From Aestuariibaculum sp. M13 (lineage in GTDB: Bacteria; Bacteroidota; Bacteroidia; Flavobacteriales; Flavobacteriaceae), in NCBI RefSeq assembly GCF_024723255.1, contig NZ_JANIAC010000001.1, forward strand, positions 1,317,548 through 1,381,547: a stretch of 64,000 nt of DNA. Direction: 5' to 3'. Position 1 is the stretch's first letter. The number at the start of each line of letters is the position of its first letter. The position numbers were made by a program, and so were the translations under genes. Below are positions 55,860 through 64,000 of the stretch, in pieces. The notes below the pieces were generated by a model that worked only from the letters and a program-made list of their open reading frames with translations, did not search any database and had not been told where the DNA came from.

Positions 55860-56804
55860 TTAAGTAATATTTAATCCTTCTAATTTGTGTATTCTTAAAA
55901 AATCAAATAACACATTATGTGCTAAACGACTACTCGCTATTGTTGGTAAATAGACCTTTTTATTTGTAAATATATCGTCAACAACTTCATTCATATATTG
56001 GCTAACAAATTTTACATTTAAATCCTCCATATGTACACCTGTTTTATCTGCGATAATTAATTTATTTAAGCTCTCATATATAGTGTAATTATTCTTATTA
56101 GAACAGATTTGAATTGAGGATGGATTTTTATCTGAAATTAAACTTCTTATAGATGCAATATGTCCTTTTTCATTTTTTATTAAAATGGTTCCTGCAACAT
56201 CTTCAAATCCTTTTCTTTTTTGTTCGTAAACTAAATTTGAATTGGAATAAGCTATTTCATATGATTTACTCTTTGAAAGCCATAAAAATAATTCAATTTG
56301 ATGAATACCCACTGTTGACAAACCCCACCTCGGCATACTAGTATAAAAAGATAACTCTTCAGTTTCCTCTAACTCCTTATAAATTCGTTTGTAAAAATTC
56401 TGAGCATGAGCAATAAAATTAACATAGATATTAACAGCAAGTTGCTCTGCCAATTTTTCCAATTCTTCATATTGTTCTTTATACTGAACAACAGGCTTTT
56501 CTAATACAATTGCTTTTGGTTTTCTTTGAATTATAGGGACAAGTAATTCCATTCTACCATTTGCTGTGGTTGCAACAATTACAATAGAATTCTCATCTAT
56601 TTTCTTAAGAATTTCTTCAAAAGACCCCTCTAAAAAAATTTTATCCTTCGGAATTTCATTAGATTGGCAAAATTCTGGAATAGATTTTAAAGCATCTTGA
56701 TATAAATCGTAACAATAAATTTCAGAAACTAAGTTCGAATTAATAACTGCTTGTAAATGTCTTTTTCCAATATTTCCTGTGCCAATTAAAATTATTTTAT
56801 TCAT
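55860..56804 (-). CDS. Gfo/Idh/MocA-family oxidoreductase (2)
   Basis: 314 residues: Rossmann start IILIGTGNIGKRHLQAV, VLEKPVVQYK motif, catalytic-side segment GIHQIELFLWLS (possible catalytic His). Similar plan to the neighbour but different sequence, so it is not a recent duplicate. Sits 13 bases after the NeuA fusion. It may act on a nonulosonate or its precursor (inference from position). Confidence 0.84.
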   Translation of the reverse strand: MNKIILIGTGNIGKRHLQAVINSNLVSEIYCYDLYQDALKSIPEFCQSNEIPKDKIFLEGSFEEILKKIDENSIVIVATTANGRMELLVPIIQRKPKAIVLEKPVVQYKEQYEELEKLAEQLAVNIYVNFIAHAQNFYKRIYKELEETEELSFYTSMPRWGLSTVGIHQIELFLWLSKSKSYEIAYSNSNLVYEQKRKGFEDVAGTILIKNEKGHIASIRSLISDKNPSSIQICSNKNNYTIYESLNKLIIADKTGVHMEDLNVKFVSQYMNEVVDDIFTNKKVYLPTIASSRLAHNVLFDFLRIHKLEGLNIT

Positions 56805-56817
56805 TTCAAAATTTAAT

Positions 56818-57969
56818 TTAACTCAAAATTATTTCCACAAATTCTCTAACAACACCTTCGCCTCCATTTTTCTGTAAATGTATAATGTTTGGTATATTTT
56901 TTATTTTACTTAATGCATTATTGGGGCAAGCTGCTAAATCTACATGAGATAATAGTTCAAAGCAATTAATATCATCACCTATGTAGGCTACTTGTTTTAT
57001 ATCGATATTTTCCTTTTTACACATATCTAATACTGCCTCTAATTTGCCACCATGCTTTTTGCCTTGATACAAATAATCAACCTTTAGTTTCTTAGCTCTA
57101 TTCTCGACTATTTTAGTATTTTCTGAAGTTACAATAGCGGTTTTTATACCTCGTTCACGCAACAATTGAAACGCCATACCGTCATGGGTATTAAACTTCT
57201 TTAACTCGTCTCCAGACTCGCTGTAATACATTCCGGCATCTGTTAAAACGCCATCTACATCTGTTACAAAAAGCTTGATATCAACATTTGAAAGTTTATT
57301 TTCCTTTAAAATAAAACGCTTCATTAAAGATTCGGCAATAATCCAATCTTCTTCTTCATCAATTTCAACAGCTGTGTATTCGGGCATTTCGGTGATACCT
57401 ATATCCCCAGATAATCTGTTTTTACTGTCTAAAATATTTGCTACAGAATTAATATAAAATGCACCATTTTCCATTAATAAACCATCAAAATCCTGTCGTC
57501 TTGGTCTGCTTTTATAATTATAATTTAGAGGCTCTCCTTTATCCGTCCAAAAAAAACGTTTTGTTCTTACACATGAAAGAACGGAATCGTGTTGCTTAAA
57601 CTTTTCTAATCCTTTATCTAAATCTAAAGCTGTTAATAAAGGTGATGTCGCTTGAATTAATAAAAAAGTATCATTATTTCTTAATTTTTCCTTTTCAATA
57701 TATTCGAGCATAACACTTTCTGAAGAAGAAGTATCTTGAGCATTCTCATCATTTCTTCTATATACAGCAACCTTATTAAGACCGAAATCAAGAACTGTCT
57801 TTTCTATTTTGGCATCATCTGTTGCTACAACTACTTTAGTAATATCTTTAGAATCGTTCGCAGCCTTGAGCGACCAGTATATTAGTGGCTTGCCACAAAA
57901 GTTCTTAATATTTTTTAATGGTATGGATTTGCTTCCTCCTCTCGCAGGAATAAAAGCTATAACACTCAT
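56818..57969 (-). CDS. neuA: CMP-nonulosonate synthetase fused to HAD phosphatase (NeuA-KdsC type)
   Basis: 383 residues in two domains. The N-terminal domain (1-220) is an acylneuraminate cytidylyltransferase with IPARGGSKSIPLKNIKNFCG (CTP binding) and ATDD at 49-52. The C-terminal domain (about 230-383) is a KdsC-like HAD phosphatase with FVTDVDGVLTDAG (Asp237, Asp239), VTSEN and IGDDIND-like GDDINCFELL. It activates a nonulosonic acid with CMP; the phosphatase may remove a 9-phosphate first. One-base overlap with neuB. Confidence 0.9.
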   Translation of the reverse strand: MSVIAFIPARGGSKSIPLKNIKNFCGKPLIYWSLKAANDSKDITKVVVATDDAKIEKTVLDFGLNKVAVYRRNDENAQDTSSSESVMLEYIEKEKLRNNDTFLLIQATSPLLTALDLDKGLEKFKQHDSVLSCVRTKRFFWTDKGEPLNYNYKSRPRRQDFDGLLMENGAFYINSVANILDSKNRLSGDIGITEMPEYTAVEIDEEEDWIIAESLMKRFILKENKLSNVDIKLFVTDVDGVLTDAGMYYSESGDELKKFNTHDGMAFQLLRERGIKTAIVTSENTKIVENRAKKLKVDYLYQGKKHGGKLEAVLDMCKKENIDIKQVAYIGDDINCFELLSHVDLAACPNNALSKIKNIPNIIHLQKNGGEGVVREFVEIILS

Positions 57970-58838
57970 TATTTTCTGTATTTCAATTTTTCTCTTTGAA
58001 CTTGTTCTATTTCAAGAATTTCAGAATCTTTATAACTTAAAGCATCGTATGTTGCTTTTAAATCACGACATAATTTTCTCATTCCAGCAGGTTCTAATGA
58101 TGCGGCATGATCGGTTCCTTTCCAGGTTCTGTCTTTAGTAAAGTGTCTTTCAATCCAATTAGCTCCTAATGCAAAAGCTGCATTATCTATTGCAATACCT
58201 AAATGATGTCCAGAAAAACCAACATGTTTTACTCTATCTCCATATTCTTCAATAAGTCTGGTTATTTCTAATAAACAAACGTCTTTAAAAGGAACTGGAT
58301 AACCAGATGTACATGAATATATAACTAACCTACTTTTAGCTTGATCTGTTTCTTCAAAAAACTCAATTATTTGCTTCTCCTCTTCTTGATTTGTCATCCC
58401 AAAAGAAAGGTGCACATCGCCTTCAAAATCATCTCTTAACACCTTTAACATGTCAAAATTATTATTACAAGCAGAAGGTACTTTTAGCAATCCTGGATTA
58501 AAAGTTATCATTTCTTCAGCTGAAGTTACATCCCAAACTGATGTCGAGTACTCTAAACCAATGCTATCGCAATGCTCCTTTAATTTTTTGTGCTGATCTA
58601 CTGAAAACTCAAGGTATTCTCTATGTTCACCATAAGTATTTCCATAAGAATTTGCTGGATTAGGGTGTGGTGCGTTATACTGTTCTTCAGTTAATAGTTC
58701 TTTGTTATTTCTTTTTTGAAATTTAGCAACATCTGCGCCGCATTCTTTAGCTAAGTTCAATAATTCTATAGCAATATCAAAATCACCTTTGTGATTACAT
58801 CCTATCTCTGCTATTACTTTTGGTTCTTTATAGTTCAT
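57969..58838 (-). CDS. neuB: NeuB-type nonulosonate synthase without SAF domain
   Basis: About 289 residues from the ATG at 58838 (the frame goes on 15 codons to 58883 but overlaps fcl and has no family match). It condenses PEP with a hexosamine or hexose (or its 6-phosphate). EIGCNHKGDFDIAIELL, DVAKFQKRN and SGHHLGIAID follow the NeuB TIM barrel order. The protein ends (VQREKLKYRK) where the SAF/antifreeze-like domain would begin, so it lacks about 60 residues present in the typical 340-residue family. Overlaps neuA by one base. Confidence 0.88.
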   Translation of the reverse strand: MNYKEPKVIAEIGCNHKGDFDIAIELLNLAKECGADVAKFQKRNNKELLTEEQYNAPHPNPANSYGNTYGEHREYLEFSVDQHKKLKEHCDSIGLEYSTSVWDVTSAEEMITFNPGLLKVPSACNNNFDMLKVLRDDFEGDVHLSFGMTNQEEEKQIIEFFEETDQAKSRLVIYSCTSGYPVPFKDVCLLEITRLIEEYGDRVKHVGFSGHHLGIAIDNAAFALGANWIERHFTKDRTWKGTDHAASLEPAGMRKLCRDLKATYDALSYKDSEILEIEQVQREKLKYRK

Positions 58839-58848
58839 ATTCTTTCTT

Positions 58849-59913
58849 TTATTTTTCTTTATACCAATTATATATCCTTTCAATCCCTTCTCTTAATTCA
58901 ATTTTATGCTTCCACCCTAAACCATTAAGTTTAGACACATCGGTTAATTTACGCATAGTTCCTTCAGGTTTTTCAGTATTAAATACTAAATTTCCTTTAA
59001 ATCCAATAATGTCTTTTATCGTCTCGGCGAGTTCTTTTATAGACACGTCGGTTCCTGTGCCTATGTTGATATGCGTGTTTCTGATTTCTGGTTGGTGCTT
59101 AGATTCTGAAACAAGTTCAGAATGGCAGTCATTAAAATCTCTGTTTTCCATTAGAAACACACAGGCATCGGCCATGTCTTCACTCCACAAAAATTCGCGC
59201 TTTGGTTTTCCTGAACCCCAGATTTCAACACTATTTTTGGAAACTCCGAACCTTGTTAAATACGCTTTGGCTTCTTCTATATTTGAAACATTTAAATCCT
59301 GTATTACCTCATCAAACTTTGATTCAGACAATAATTTAGCGAGATATATTTTACGGATTAAAGCCGGCAAAACGTGCGATTTTTCTAAATCGAAATTATC
59401 ATTCGGGCCATACAGGTTTGTAGGCATTACCGAAATAAAATTCGTGCCGTACTGCAAATTATAGCTTTCACACATCTTAATACCAGCTATTTTAGCTATG
59501 GCATAAGGTTCGTTAGTATATTCTAAAGTATCGGTTAACAAATACTCCTCATTCATAGGTTGAGGGGCATTTTTAGGGTAAATACAAGTACTTCCTAAAA
59601 ACAACAATTTCTTTACATTATGAACATAACTTTGATGAATTACATTATTCTGAATCATCATGTTTTCATAAATAAAGTCGGCTCTATAAACATTATTTGC
59701 TACGATACCTCCTACTTTGGCTGCTGCTAAAAACACATACTCAGGCTCTTCTTCTTTAAAAAAAGAAGCCACATCAACCTGATTGGTTAAATCAAGTTCC
59801 TTATGCGTTCGAGTAATAATATTATTATAGCCTTTATCTTGAAGATTTTTTAAAATAGCACTACCTACTAAACCTCGATGTCCAGCCACATAAATTTTAG
59901 CTTGTTTGTCCAT
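58849..59913 (-). CDS. fcl: GDP-L-fucose synthase with a palindrome-derived insertion
   Basis: 354 residues. It reduces and epimerises GDP-4-keto-6-deoxymannose to GDP-L-fucose. GHRGLVGSA (NADPH loop), [15 protein letters not shown] (catalytic Tyr/Lys) and [12 protein letters not shown] are intact. An extra segment [16 protein letters not shown] (209-224) is usual in Bacteroidota members. Residues about 263-275 ([13 protein letters not shown]) are the translation of a dispersed palindromic repeat and lie in a loop before [12 protein letters not shown]. The frame is preserved, so the enzyme is probably active. Confidence 0.92.
   Translation of the reverse strand: MDKQAKIYVAGHRGLVGSAILKNLQDKGYNNIITRTHKELDLTNQVDVASFFKEEEPEYVFLAAAKVGGIVANNVYRADFIYENMMIQNNVIHQSYVHNVKKLLFLGSTCIYPKNAPQPMNEEYLLTDTLEYTNEPYAIAKIAGIKMCESYNLQYGTNFISVMPTNLYGPNDNFDLEKSHVLPALIRKIYLAKLLSESKFDEVIQDLNVSNIEEAKAYLTRFGVSKNSVEIWGSGKPKREFLWSEDMADACVFLMENRDFNDCHSELVSESKHQPEIRNTHINIGTGTDVSIKELAETIKDIIGFKGNLVFNTEKPEGTMRKLTDVSKLNGLGWKHKIELREGIERIYNWYKEK
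59089..59127. repeat. Palindromic repeat inserted in frame in fcl
   Basis: On the minus strand ATTCTGAA, loop CTTGT, TTCAGAAT (59103-59123): a perfect 8-bp stem with a 5-base loop, translated as HSELVSES. This is a common dispersed repeat in Flavobacteriaceae genomes (from memory); no second copy is seen in this window. Confidence 0.7.
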
Positions 59914-59918
59914 TAGAT

Positions 59919-61037
59919 TTATTCAAAATAGTTCATAATTTGATACCCGCCATCTTTTAGATATTGCTCTTTTTTCATAAGCTTAACGTCACTTTGCATC
60001 ATATCTTTTACTAAAGCCGGCAAATCGTATTCTGGCACCCAACCAAGCTTTTCTTTGGCCTTTGTAGCATCTCCAATTAACAAATCAACCTCTGTTGGTC
60101 TAAAATATTTAGGATCTACAGCTAATACTTCTTTTCCTATTGGTAATTGATATTCTGGATTATTACAAGCCTTTACAAATGCTTTTTCATCAACACCTTC
60201 TCCTTTAAATTCTAATTCTATACCTACTTCTACAAAACTCATTTTTACAAAATCTCGAACAGTAGTGGTTTTATTAGTTGCAATTACCCAATCTTCAGCT
60301 TCTTCGGCCTGAAGAATCATCCACATCATACGAACGTAATCTTTAGCGTGCCCCCAATCGCGTTGGGCATCTAAATTTCCTAAGTAAAATTTATCTTGTA
60401 ATCCTAACGCTATTCTCGACGTTGCTCTGGTTATTTTACGAGTTACAAACGTTTCCCCTCTAATTGGAGATTCATGATTAAACAGAATACCATTACACGC
60501 ATATATACCATAGGCTTCTCTATAATTTACAGTAATCCAATAGGCATACATTTTCGCCACAGCATAAGGACTTCTTGGATAAAATGGTGTTTTCTCAGTT
60601 TGGGGAACTTCCTGTACCTTTCCGTATAATTCTGAAGTAGACGCTTGATAAATTCTGGTCTTATTCTCCATCCCTAATAACCTAATAGCCTCTAACAATC
60701 GTAATGTACCTAAACCATCTGCATTTCCTGTATATTCAGGCATTTCAAAAGATACATGTACATGGCTCATTGCAGCCAAATTATAAATTTCATCTGGCTG
60801 TACCTCCTGAATTAATCGAGTTAAATTTGTACTATCGGTTAAATCTCCGTAATGAAGAAAAAAGTTACGATTTTCAACATGAGGATCTTGATATAAATGA
60901 TCTATTCTATCTGTATTGAATAAAGAAGATCTTCTTTTAACACCATGAACCTCATAACCTTTTTTTAATAAGAACTCACTTAAATAGGCCCCATCTTGAC
61001 CTGTTACCCCCGTAATTAAAGCAACTTTTTTTTTCAT
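59919..61037 (-). CDS. gmd: GDP-mannose 4,6-dehydratase
   Basis: 372 residues, normal length. First step of GDP-L-fucose synthesis from GDP-mannose. [15 protein letters not shown] (NADP loop), [14 protein letters not shown] (catalytic Ser/Thr), [10 protein letters not shown] (Tyr/Lys) and [16 protein letters not shown] are present. It starts a transcription unit with its own strong promoter, and fcl follows after 5 bases. Confidence 0.97.
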   Translation of the reverse strand: MKKKVALITGVTGQDGAYLSEFLLKKGYEVHGVKRRSSLFNTDRIDHLYQDPHVENRNFFLHYGDLTDSTNLTRLIQEVQPDEIYNLAAMSHVHVSFEMPEYTGNADGLGTLRLLEAIRLLGMENKTRIYQASTSELYGKVQEVPQTEKTPFYPRSPYAVAKMYAYWITVNYREAYGIYACNGILFNHESPIRGETFVTRKITRATSRIALGLQDKFYLGNLDAQRDWGHAKDYVRMMWMILQAEEAEDWVIATNKTTTVRDFVKMSFVEVGIELEFKGEGVDEKAFVKACNNPEYQLPIGKEVLAVDPKYFRPTEVDLLIGDATKAKEKLGWVPEYDLPALVKDMMQSDVKLMKKEQYLKDGGYQIMNYFE

Positions 61038-61069
61038 TTATCATTAATTTTACATCCAAAGTTTCTCAA

Positions 61070-61099
61070 CAAAAATAGGACATTAAGTTATTTTTGCAA
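61070..61099 (-). promoter_or_regulatory. Promoter of the gmd-fcl-neuB-neuA unit
   Basis: Minus strand: TTG (61097-61099), 19 bases, TATTTTTG (61070-61077), both exact. It lies 32 bases before the gmd ATG, in a 201-base gap after rfbD. It allows the cluster from gmd on to be transcribed apart from the rhamnose genes. Confidence 0.75.
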
Positions 61100-61238
61100 G
61101 ATTATTCATATTCTTTATATCAATAAACAAGTAGTATTAACAAATGTTGAACAAAATAACAAAACCAGATAGAATATCTCCTTTTTTTAAGATTTAACCC
61201 ATAAAATATTAAATCTAATTATGATATTAAATCAGCTT

Positions 61239-62090
61239 CTACTCTTTAATCAATACTTTTTTTAGGCTAAAACTCCAATGTGGAACCTCTACTCCTAATT
61301 TATTCTTTATTTTTTCTTTACTTAAAACGCTATATGTTGGTCTTTTTGCTTTAGTAATATATTTACTACTATCTATTGGAATTAGCTCTATATTTAAATT
61401 GGCAATTTTAAATATCTCTTTTGCAAAATCAAACCAACTAATTTCACCCTCATTGCTATAGTGATAGACTCCAAATTCGTTAGTCTTATTTTTAACTATA
61501 TCTAAAATAACTTTAGCTAAATCTCCAGCGTAAGTAGGCGTACCTATTTGATCGGCAACTACAGAAATTGCGTCACGTGTTTCGGCTAAACATAGCATCG
61601 TTTTCATAAAATTATTGCCATGTTCAGAATACAACCAGGAGGTTCTGATTATAAAATACTTTTCCAGAATATTTTGTATTTCAATTTCGCCTTGTAATTT
61701 AGAAGCACCATAAACACTAATAGGGTTTGGTTGATCCCCTTCTGTATAAGGTTCTCTTTTAATACCATCAAAAACGAAATCCGTTGAGATATGAATTAAA
61801 ACAACATGATACTCCTTACAAGCTAAAGCTAAATTTTTGACTCCTTTGGCATTTACTTTAAACGCCAATTCTTGTTCGTCTTCAGCTTTATCTACTGCCG
61901 TATAGGCTGCACAATTAACACAATAATCAATATCATGCGATTTAAAAAACGATTGTACTTGGTTTAAATCACAAATATCCAATTCCTGCGAATCTGTATA
62001 CATTACATTTAAACCATCAAATTTCTTTTCAACATCCTTAATACATGATGTTAACTGTCCATTTCCCCCAGTAACTAAAACATTAATCAT
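61239..62090 (-). CDS. rfbD: dTDP-4-dehydrorhamnose reductase
   Basis: 283 residues. Last step of dTDP-L-rhamnose synthesis. VTGGNGQLTSCIKD (NADPH loop), AAYTAVDKAEDE, STDFVFDG, YGASK (Tyr/Lys) and RTSWLYSEHGNNF are typical. It overlaps rfbC by 4 bases. The order B-A-C-D is the usual one. Confidence 0.95.
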   Translation of the reverse strand: MINVLVTGGNGQLTSCIKDVEKKFDGLNVMYTDSQELDICDLNQVQSFFKSHDIDYCVNCAAYTAVDKAEDEQELAFKVNAKGVKNLALACKEYHVVLIHISTDFVFDGIKREPYTEGDQPNPISVYGASKLQGEIEIQNILEKYFIIRTSWLYSEHGNNFMKTMLCLAETRDAISVVADQIGTPTYAGDLAKVILDIVKNKTNEFGVYHYSNEGEISWFDFAKEIFKIANLNIELIPIDSSKYITKAKRPTYSVLSKEKIKNKLGVEVPHWSFSLKKVLIKE

Positions 62091-62632
62091 AACTTAGCTT
62101 CTTTTAATTTTGGTAACACTAAGTCCTTTTCTGAAATAATTAACTCACCTTCAGGTAGCACCCAATCAATATTTAAGTCTTTATCATTAAAAATGATGCC
62201 TCCCTCGGACTCTTCATTGTAGAAATTATCGCATTTATATGAAAAAATAGCGGTATCACTTAACACCACAAATCCGTGCGCAAAACCTCTAGGGATAAAT
62301 AACTGCTTTTTACTGTCCTCTGCCAATTCTAAAGCAATATATTCTCCAAAAGTTTCAGAATCCGTTCTTATATCAACGGCAATATCCAAAATACAACCTT
62401 TAATAACTCTCACTAACTTAGCCTGCGCATGCTCTCCTGTTTGGTAATGAAGCCCTCTAAGCACCCCTTTGGAAGAAAACGACTCATTATCCTGAACAAA
62501 ATTCACATTCTGATTTGTAAGTTCATTGAATGTTTTTTGATTAAAACTCTCAAAAAAATATCCTCTACTATCATTAAAAATTTTAGGCTCAATAACAAAA
62601 CAGCCTTTCAATTTTGTTTCTTTTACAATCAT
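62087..62632 (-). CDS. rfbC: dTDP-4-dehydrorhamnose 3,5-epimerase
   Basis: 181 residues, cupin fold. RGYFFESFNQ, SSKGVLRGLHYQ (catalytic His in GLHYQ), ALVRVIKG-like AKLVRVIKGCILD and PRGFAHGFVVLSD are the family signatures. It shares one base with the rfbA stop region and overlaps rfbD. Confidence 0.95.
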   Translation of the reverse strand: MIVKETKLKGCFVIEPKIFNDSRGYFFESFNQKTFNELTNQNVNFVQDNESFSSKGVLRGLHYQTGEHAQAKLVRVIKGCILDIAVDIRTDSETFGEYIALELAEDSKKQLFIPRGFAHGFVVLSDTAIFSYKCDNFYNEESEGGIIFNDKDLNIDWVLPEGELIISEKDLVLPKLKEAKL

Positions 62633-63498
62633 TATTTTTTATTCAATAAGCCCAATAAATTCTTTCCGTAACCACTCTTCAATAAAGGCTCTGCTAAAGC
62701 TTTAAACTGCTCTTCATTAATATATCCCATTTCATAGGCTGCACCCTCAATAGCACCAATTTTTAAACCCTGACGTTCCTCTATGACTTCTACAAATTGA
62801 GAGGCCTGCATCAACGATTGAAACGTGCCTGTATCTAACCAGGCAGTCCCTCTATCTAAAATACTCACATGAAGCTTCTTTTGTTTAAGATAGGCTTTAT
62901 TGACATCGGTTATCTCAAGTTCACCTCGATGACTAGGTTTAATATTTTTAGCGATCTCAACCACTGAATTGTCATAAAAATAAATACCAGGAACAGCATA
63001 GTTTGATTTTGGATGTTCTGGTTTTTCCACAATGGAAATCGCCTGACCTGCCTCATCAAACTCAACGACACCATACCGTTCCGGATCATGAACTCTATAG
63101 GCGTAAATAATGCCACCATCAGGATTATTATTCGCCTGCAATAGTTTCGCTAAACCTGTTCCATAAAAGATGTTATCACCAAGAATTAAGGCTACTTTAT
63201 CATCTCCTATAAAATCTTCACCAATTAAGAATGCTTCAGCTAAGCCGTTAGGTTCTTCCTGCACAGCATAATCAAATTGACAGCCATACTTTTTACCATC
63301 ACCCAATAAATCTTTAAATAATGGTAAATCTTTAGGCGTTGAAATAATCAAGACTTCATGAATTCCAGCATACATAAGTGTTGATAGCGGATAGTATATC
63401 ATAGGCTTATCGTAAATAGGCATCAACTGCTTACTTACCGATAAGGTTAACGGATGTAATCTTGATCCTGATCCCCCTGCAAGAATGATACCCTTCAT
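62632..63498 (-). CDS. rfbA: Glucose-1-phosphate thymidylyltransferase
   Basis: 288 residues. Makes dTDP-glucose from dTTP and glucose-1-phosphate. [20 protein letters not shown] (nucleotide loop), [25 protein letters not shown] (metal) and [19 protein letters not shown] follow the RmlA order. The stop of rfbB (63499) directly adjoins its ATG. Confidence 0.97.
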   Translation of the reverse strand: MKGIILAGGSGSRLHPLTLSVSKQLMPIYDKPMIYYPLSTLMYAGIHEVLIISTPKDLPLFKDLLGDGKKYGCQFDYAVQEEPNGLAEAFLIGEDFIGDDKVALILGDNIFYGTGLAKLLQANNNPDGGIIYAYRVHDPERYGVVEFDEAGQAISIVEKPEHPKSNYAVPGIYFYDNSVVEIAKNIKPSHRGELEITDVNKAYLKQKKLHVSILDRGTAWLDTGTFQSLMQASQFVEVIEERQGLKIGAIEGAAYEMGYINEEQFKALAEPLLKSGYGKNLLGLLNKK

Positions 63499-64000
63499 TT
63501 AACTACAATGCTTTTTATAATAATTCTTGTATTCGCCAGTCGTGACATTTTTTAACCATTCCACGTTATTCAAATACCAATCTATCGTTATTTCTAAACC
63601 TTCTTCAAAAGTTACCGAAGGCTTCCAACCTAATTCGGTATTTATTTTAGATGCATCAATGGCATATCTTAAATCATGCCCAGGACGATCTTTAACATAG
63701 GTTATTAATTTTTCTGAAGTTCCAGAAACTCTTCCCAATTTTTTATCCATTTGAGCACATAATATCTTAACCAAATCGATATTTTTCCACTCATTAAAGC
63801 CTCCTATGTTGTAGGTGTCCTTATTTTTTCCTTTATGAAATACCAAATCGATAGCTAATACATGATCTTTAACATACAACCAATCGCGAGTATAATTGCC
63901 GTCACCATAAATTGGCAACTGTTTATTATTTATAATATTATTTATAAACAATGGAATTAACTTTTCTGGAAACTGGTTTTGCCCATAATTATTTGAACAA
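63499..64000 (-). CDS. rfbB: dTDP-glucose 4,6-dehydratase, C-terminal part (cut by window edge)
   Basis: The last 166 codons of RmlB; the frame is open to base 64000. CSNNYGQNQFPEKLIP, GDGNYTRDWLYVKDH, YNIGGFNEW and DRPGHDLRYAID are the RmlB C-terminal markers. A TTG at 63951 inside the frame is not the start; the N-terminal half with the NAD loop and YxxxK lies beyond the window. It makes dTDP-4-keto-6-deoxyglucose, the substrate of rfbC and rfbD. Confidence 0.95.
   Translation of the reverse strand, partial: CSNNYGQNQFPEKLIPLFINNIINNKQLPIYGDGNYTRDWLYVKDHVLAIDLVFHKGKNKDTYNIGGFNEWKNIDLVKILCAQMDKKLGRVSGTSEKLITYVKDRPGHDLRYAIDASKINTELGWKPSVTFEEGLEITIDWYLNNVEWLKNVTTGEYKNYYKKHCS

Noticed and set aside
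58839-58883. Longer NeuB from an upstream start
   Set aside because: Lys-rich 15-residue extension that overlaps the fcl end and has no counterpart in the family; ATG at 58838 precedes the conserved EIGCNH region.
58820-59464. Plus-strand frame of 214 codons antisense to fcl
   Set aside because: Long only by chance; Fcl on the other strand has all catalytic motifs.
61100-61238. Gene or terminator in the rfbD-gmd gap
   Set aside because: No open frame of note and no stem followed by T-run; only the gmd promoter nearby.

Overview
The window is a piece of the chromosome of a low-GC member of the Flavobacteriaceae (Bacteroidota). Support comes from the gliding / type IX secretion genes gldH and sprE, DUF4292, DUF4254 and DUF6168-like families, an ATP synthase operon without beta and epsilon genes, many lipoproteins, and -10 boxes of the Bacteroidota type (TAnnTTTG with TTG/TTTG about 19 bases upstream). 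I see no tRNA, rRNA, CRISPR array, insertion sequence or prophage.

Layout. 1-2.8 kb: PBP1A (cut by the window edge), gldH and a RicT-like PSP1 protein, one minus-strand operon. 3.0-5.8 kb: a tRNA uridine-34 hydroxylation operon holding both the O2-dependent (TrhO) and O2-independent (TrhP) enzymes, a ferredoxin and a 39-residue membrane peptide. 6.0-7.1 kb: recA. 7.15-9.6 kb: a lipoprotein / ECF sigma / dual-membrane anti-sigma-like barrel operon. 9.7-16 kb: plsC, trpS, a secreted protein with a SPOR-like tail, dprA, a SPOR membrane protein and a thioesterase. 16-22.6 kb: an envelope operon (flippase, dut, sugar nucleotidyltransferase, ABM protein, TPR protein, DUF4292 lipoprotein, EnvC-like activator). 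22.7-24.4 kb: a small lipoprotein and a PNGase F-like lipoprotein. 24.5-33.2 kb: sprE, bactofilin, AtpZ, a DUF6168-like protein and atpB-E-F-H-A-G. 33.3-39.9 kb: DUF2059 protein, a PaaE-type reductase, a GT9 heptosyltransferase, DUF4254, upp, two small membrane protein families and purD. 40-64 kb: a surface polysaccharide cluster, nearly all on the minus strand.

The polysaccharide cluster makes or uses dTDP-L-rhamnose (rfbB-A-C-D), GDP-L-fucose (gmd, fcl), a CMP-nonulosonate (NeuB-type synthase plus a cytidylyltransferase-phosphatase fusion), and UDP-glucuronate / UDP-xylose (UGDH, UXS). It also has a flippase, an EpsG-type polymerase, an O-antigen ligase-like protein, several glycosyltransferases, an acetyltransferase, an SGNH hydrolase, two Gfo/Idh oxidoreductases and a WcaJ-type initiating transferase.

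The most interesting observation is a pair of near-identical ECF-type promoter motifs (CGCAACC, 14 bases, GCATCT). One lies in front of the lipoprotein/sigma/barrel operon. The other, in inverted orientation on the far side of recA, faces a gene-free stretch that ends in a strong intrinsic terminator. Together these predict an unannotated small RNA of about 100 nt that belongs to the same sigma regulon. Other points of note are a palindromic repeat inserted in frame in fcl, a NeuB without SAF domain beside a NeuA-phosphatase fusion with no NeuC, a sialyltransferase-like orphan in the same cluster, and an intercistronic hairpin after atpE.
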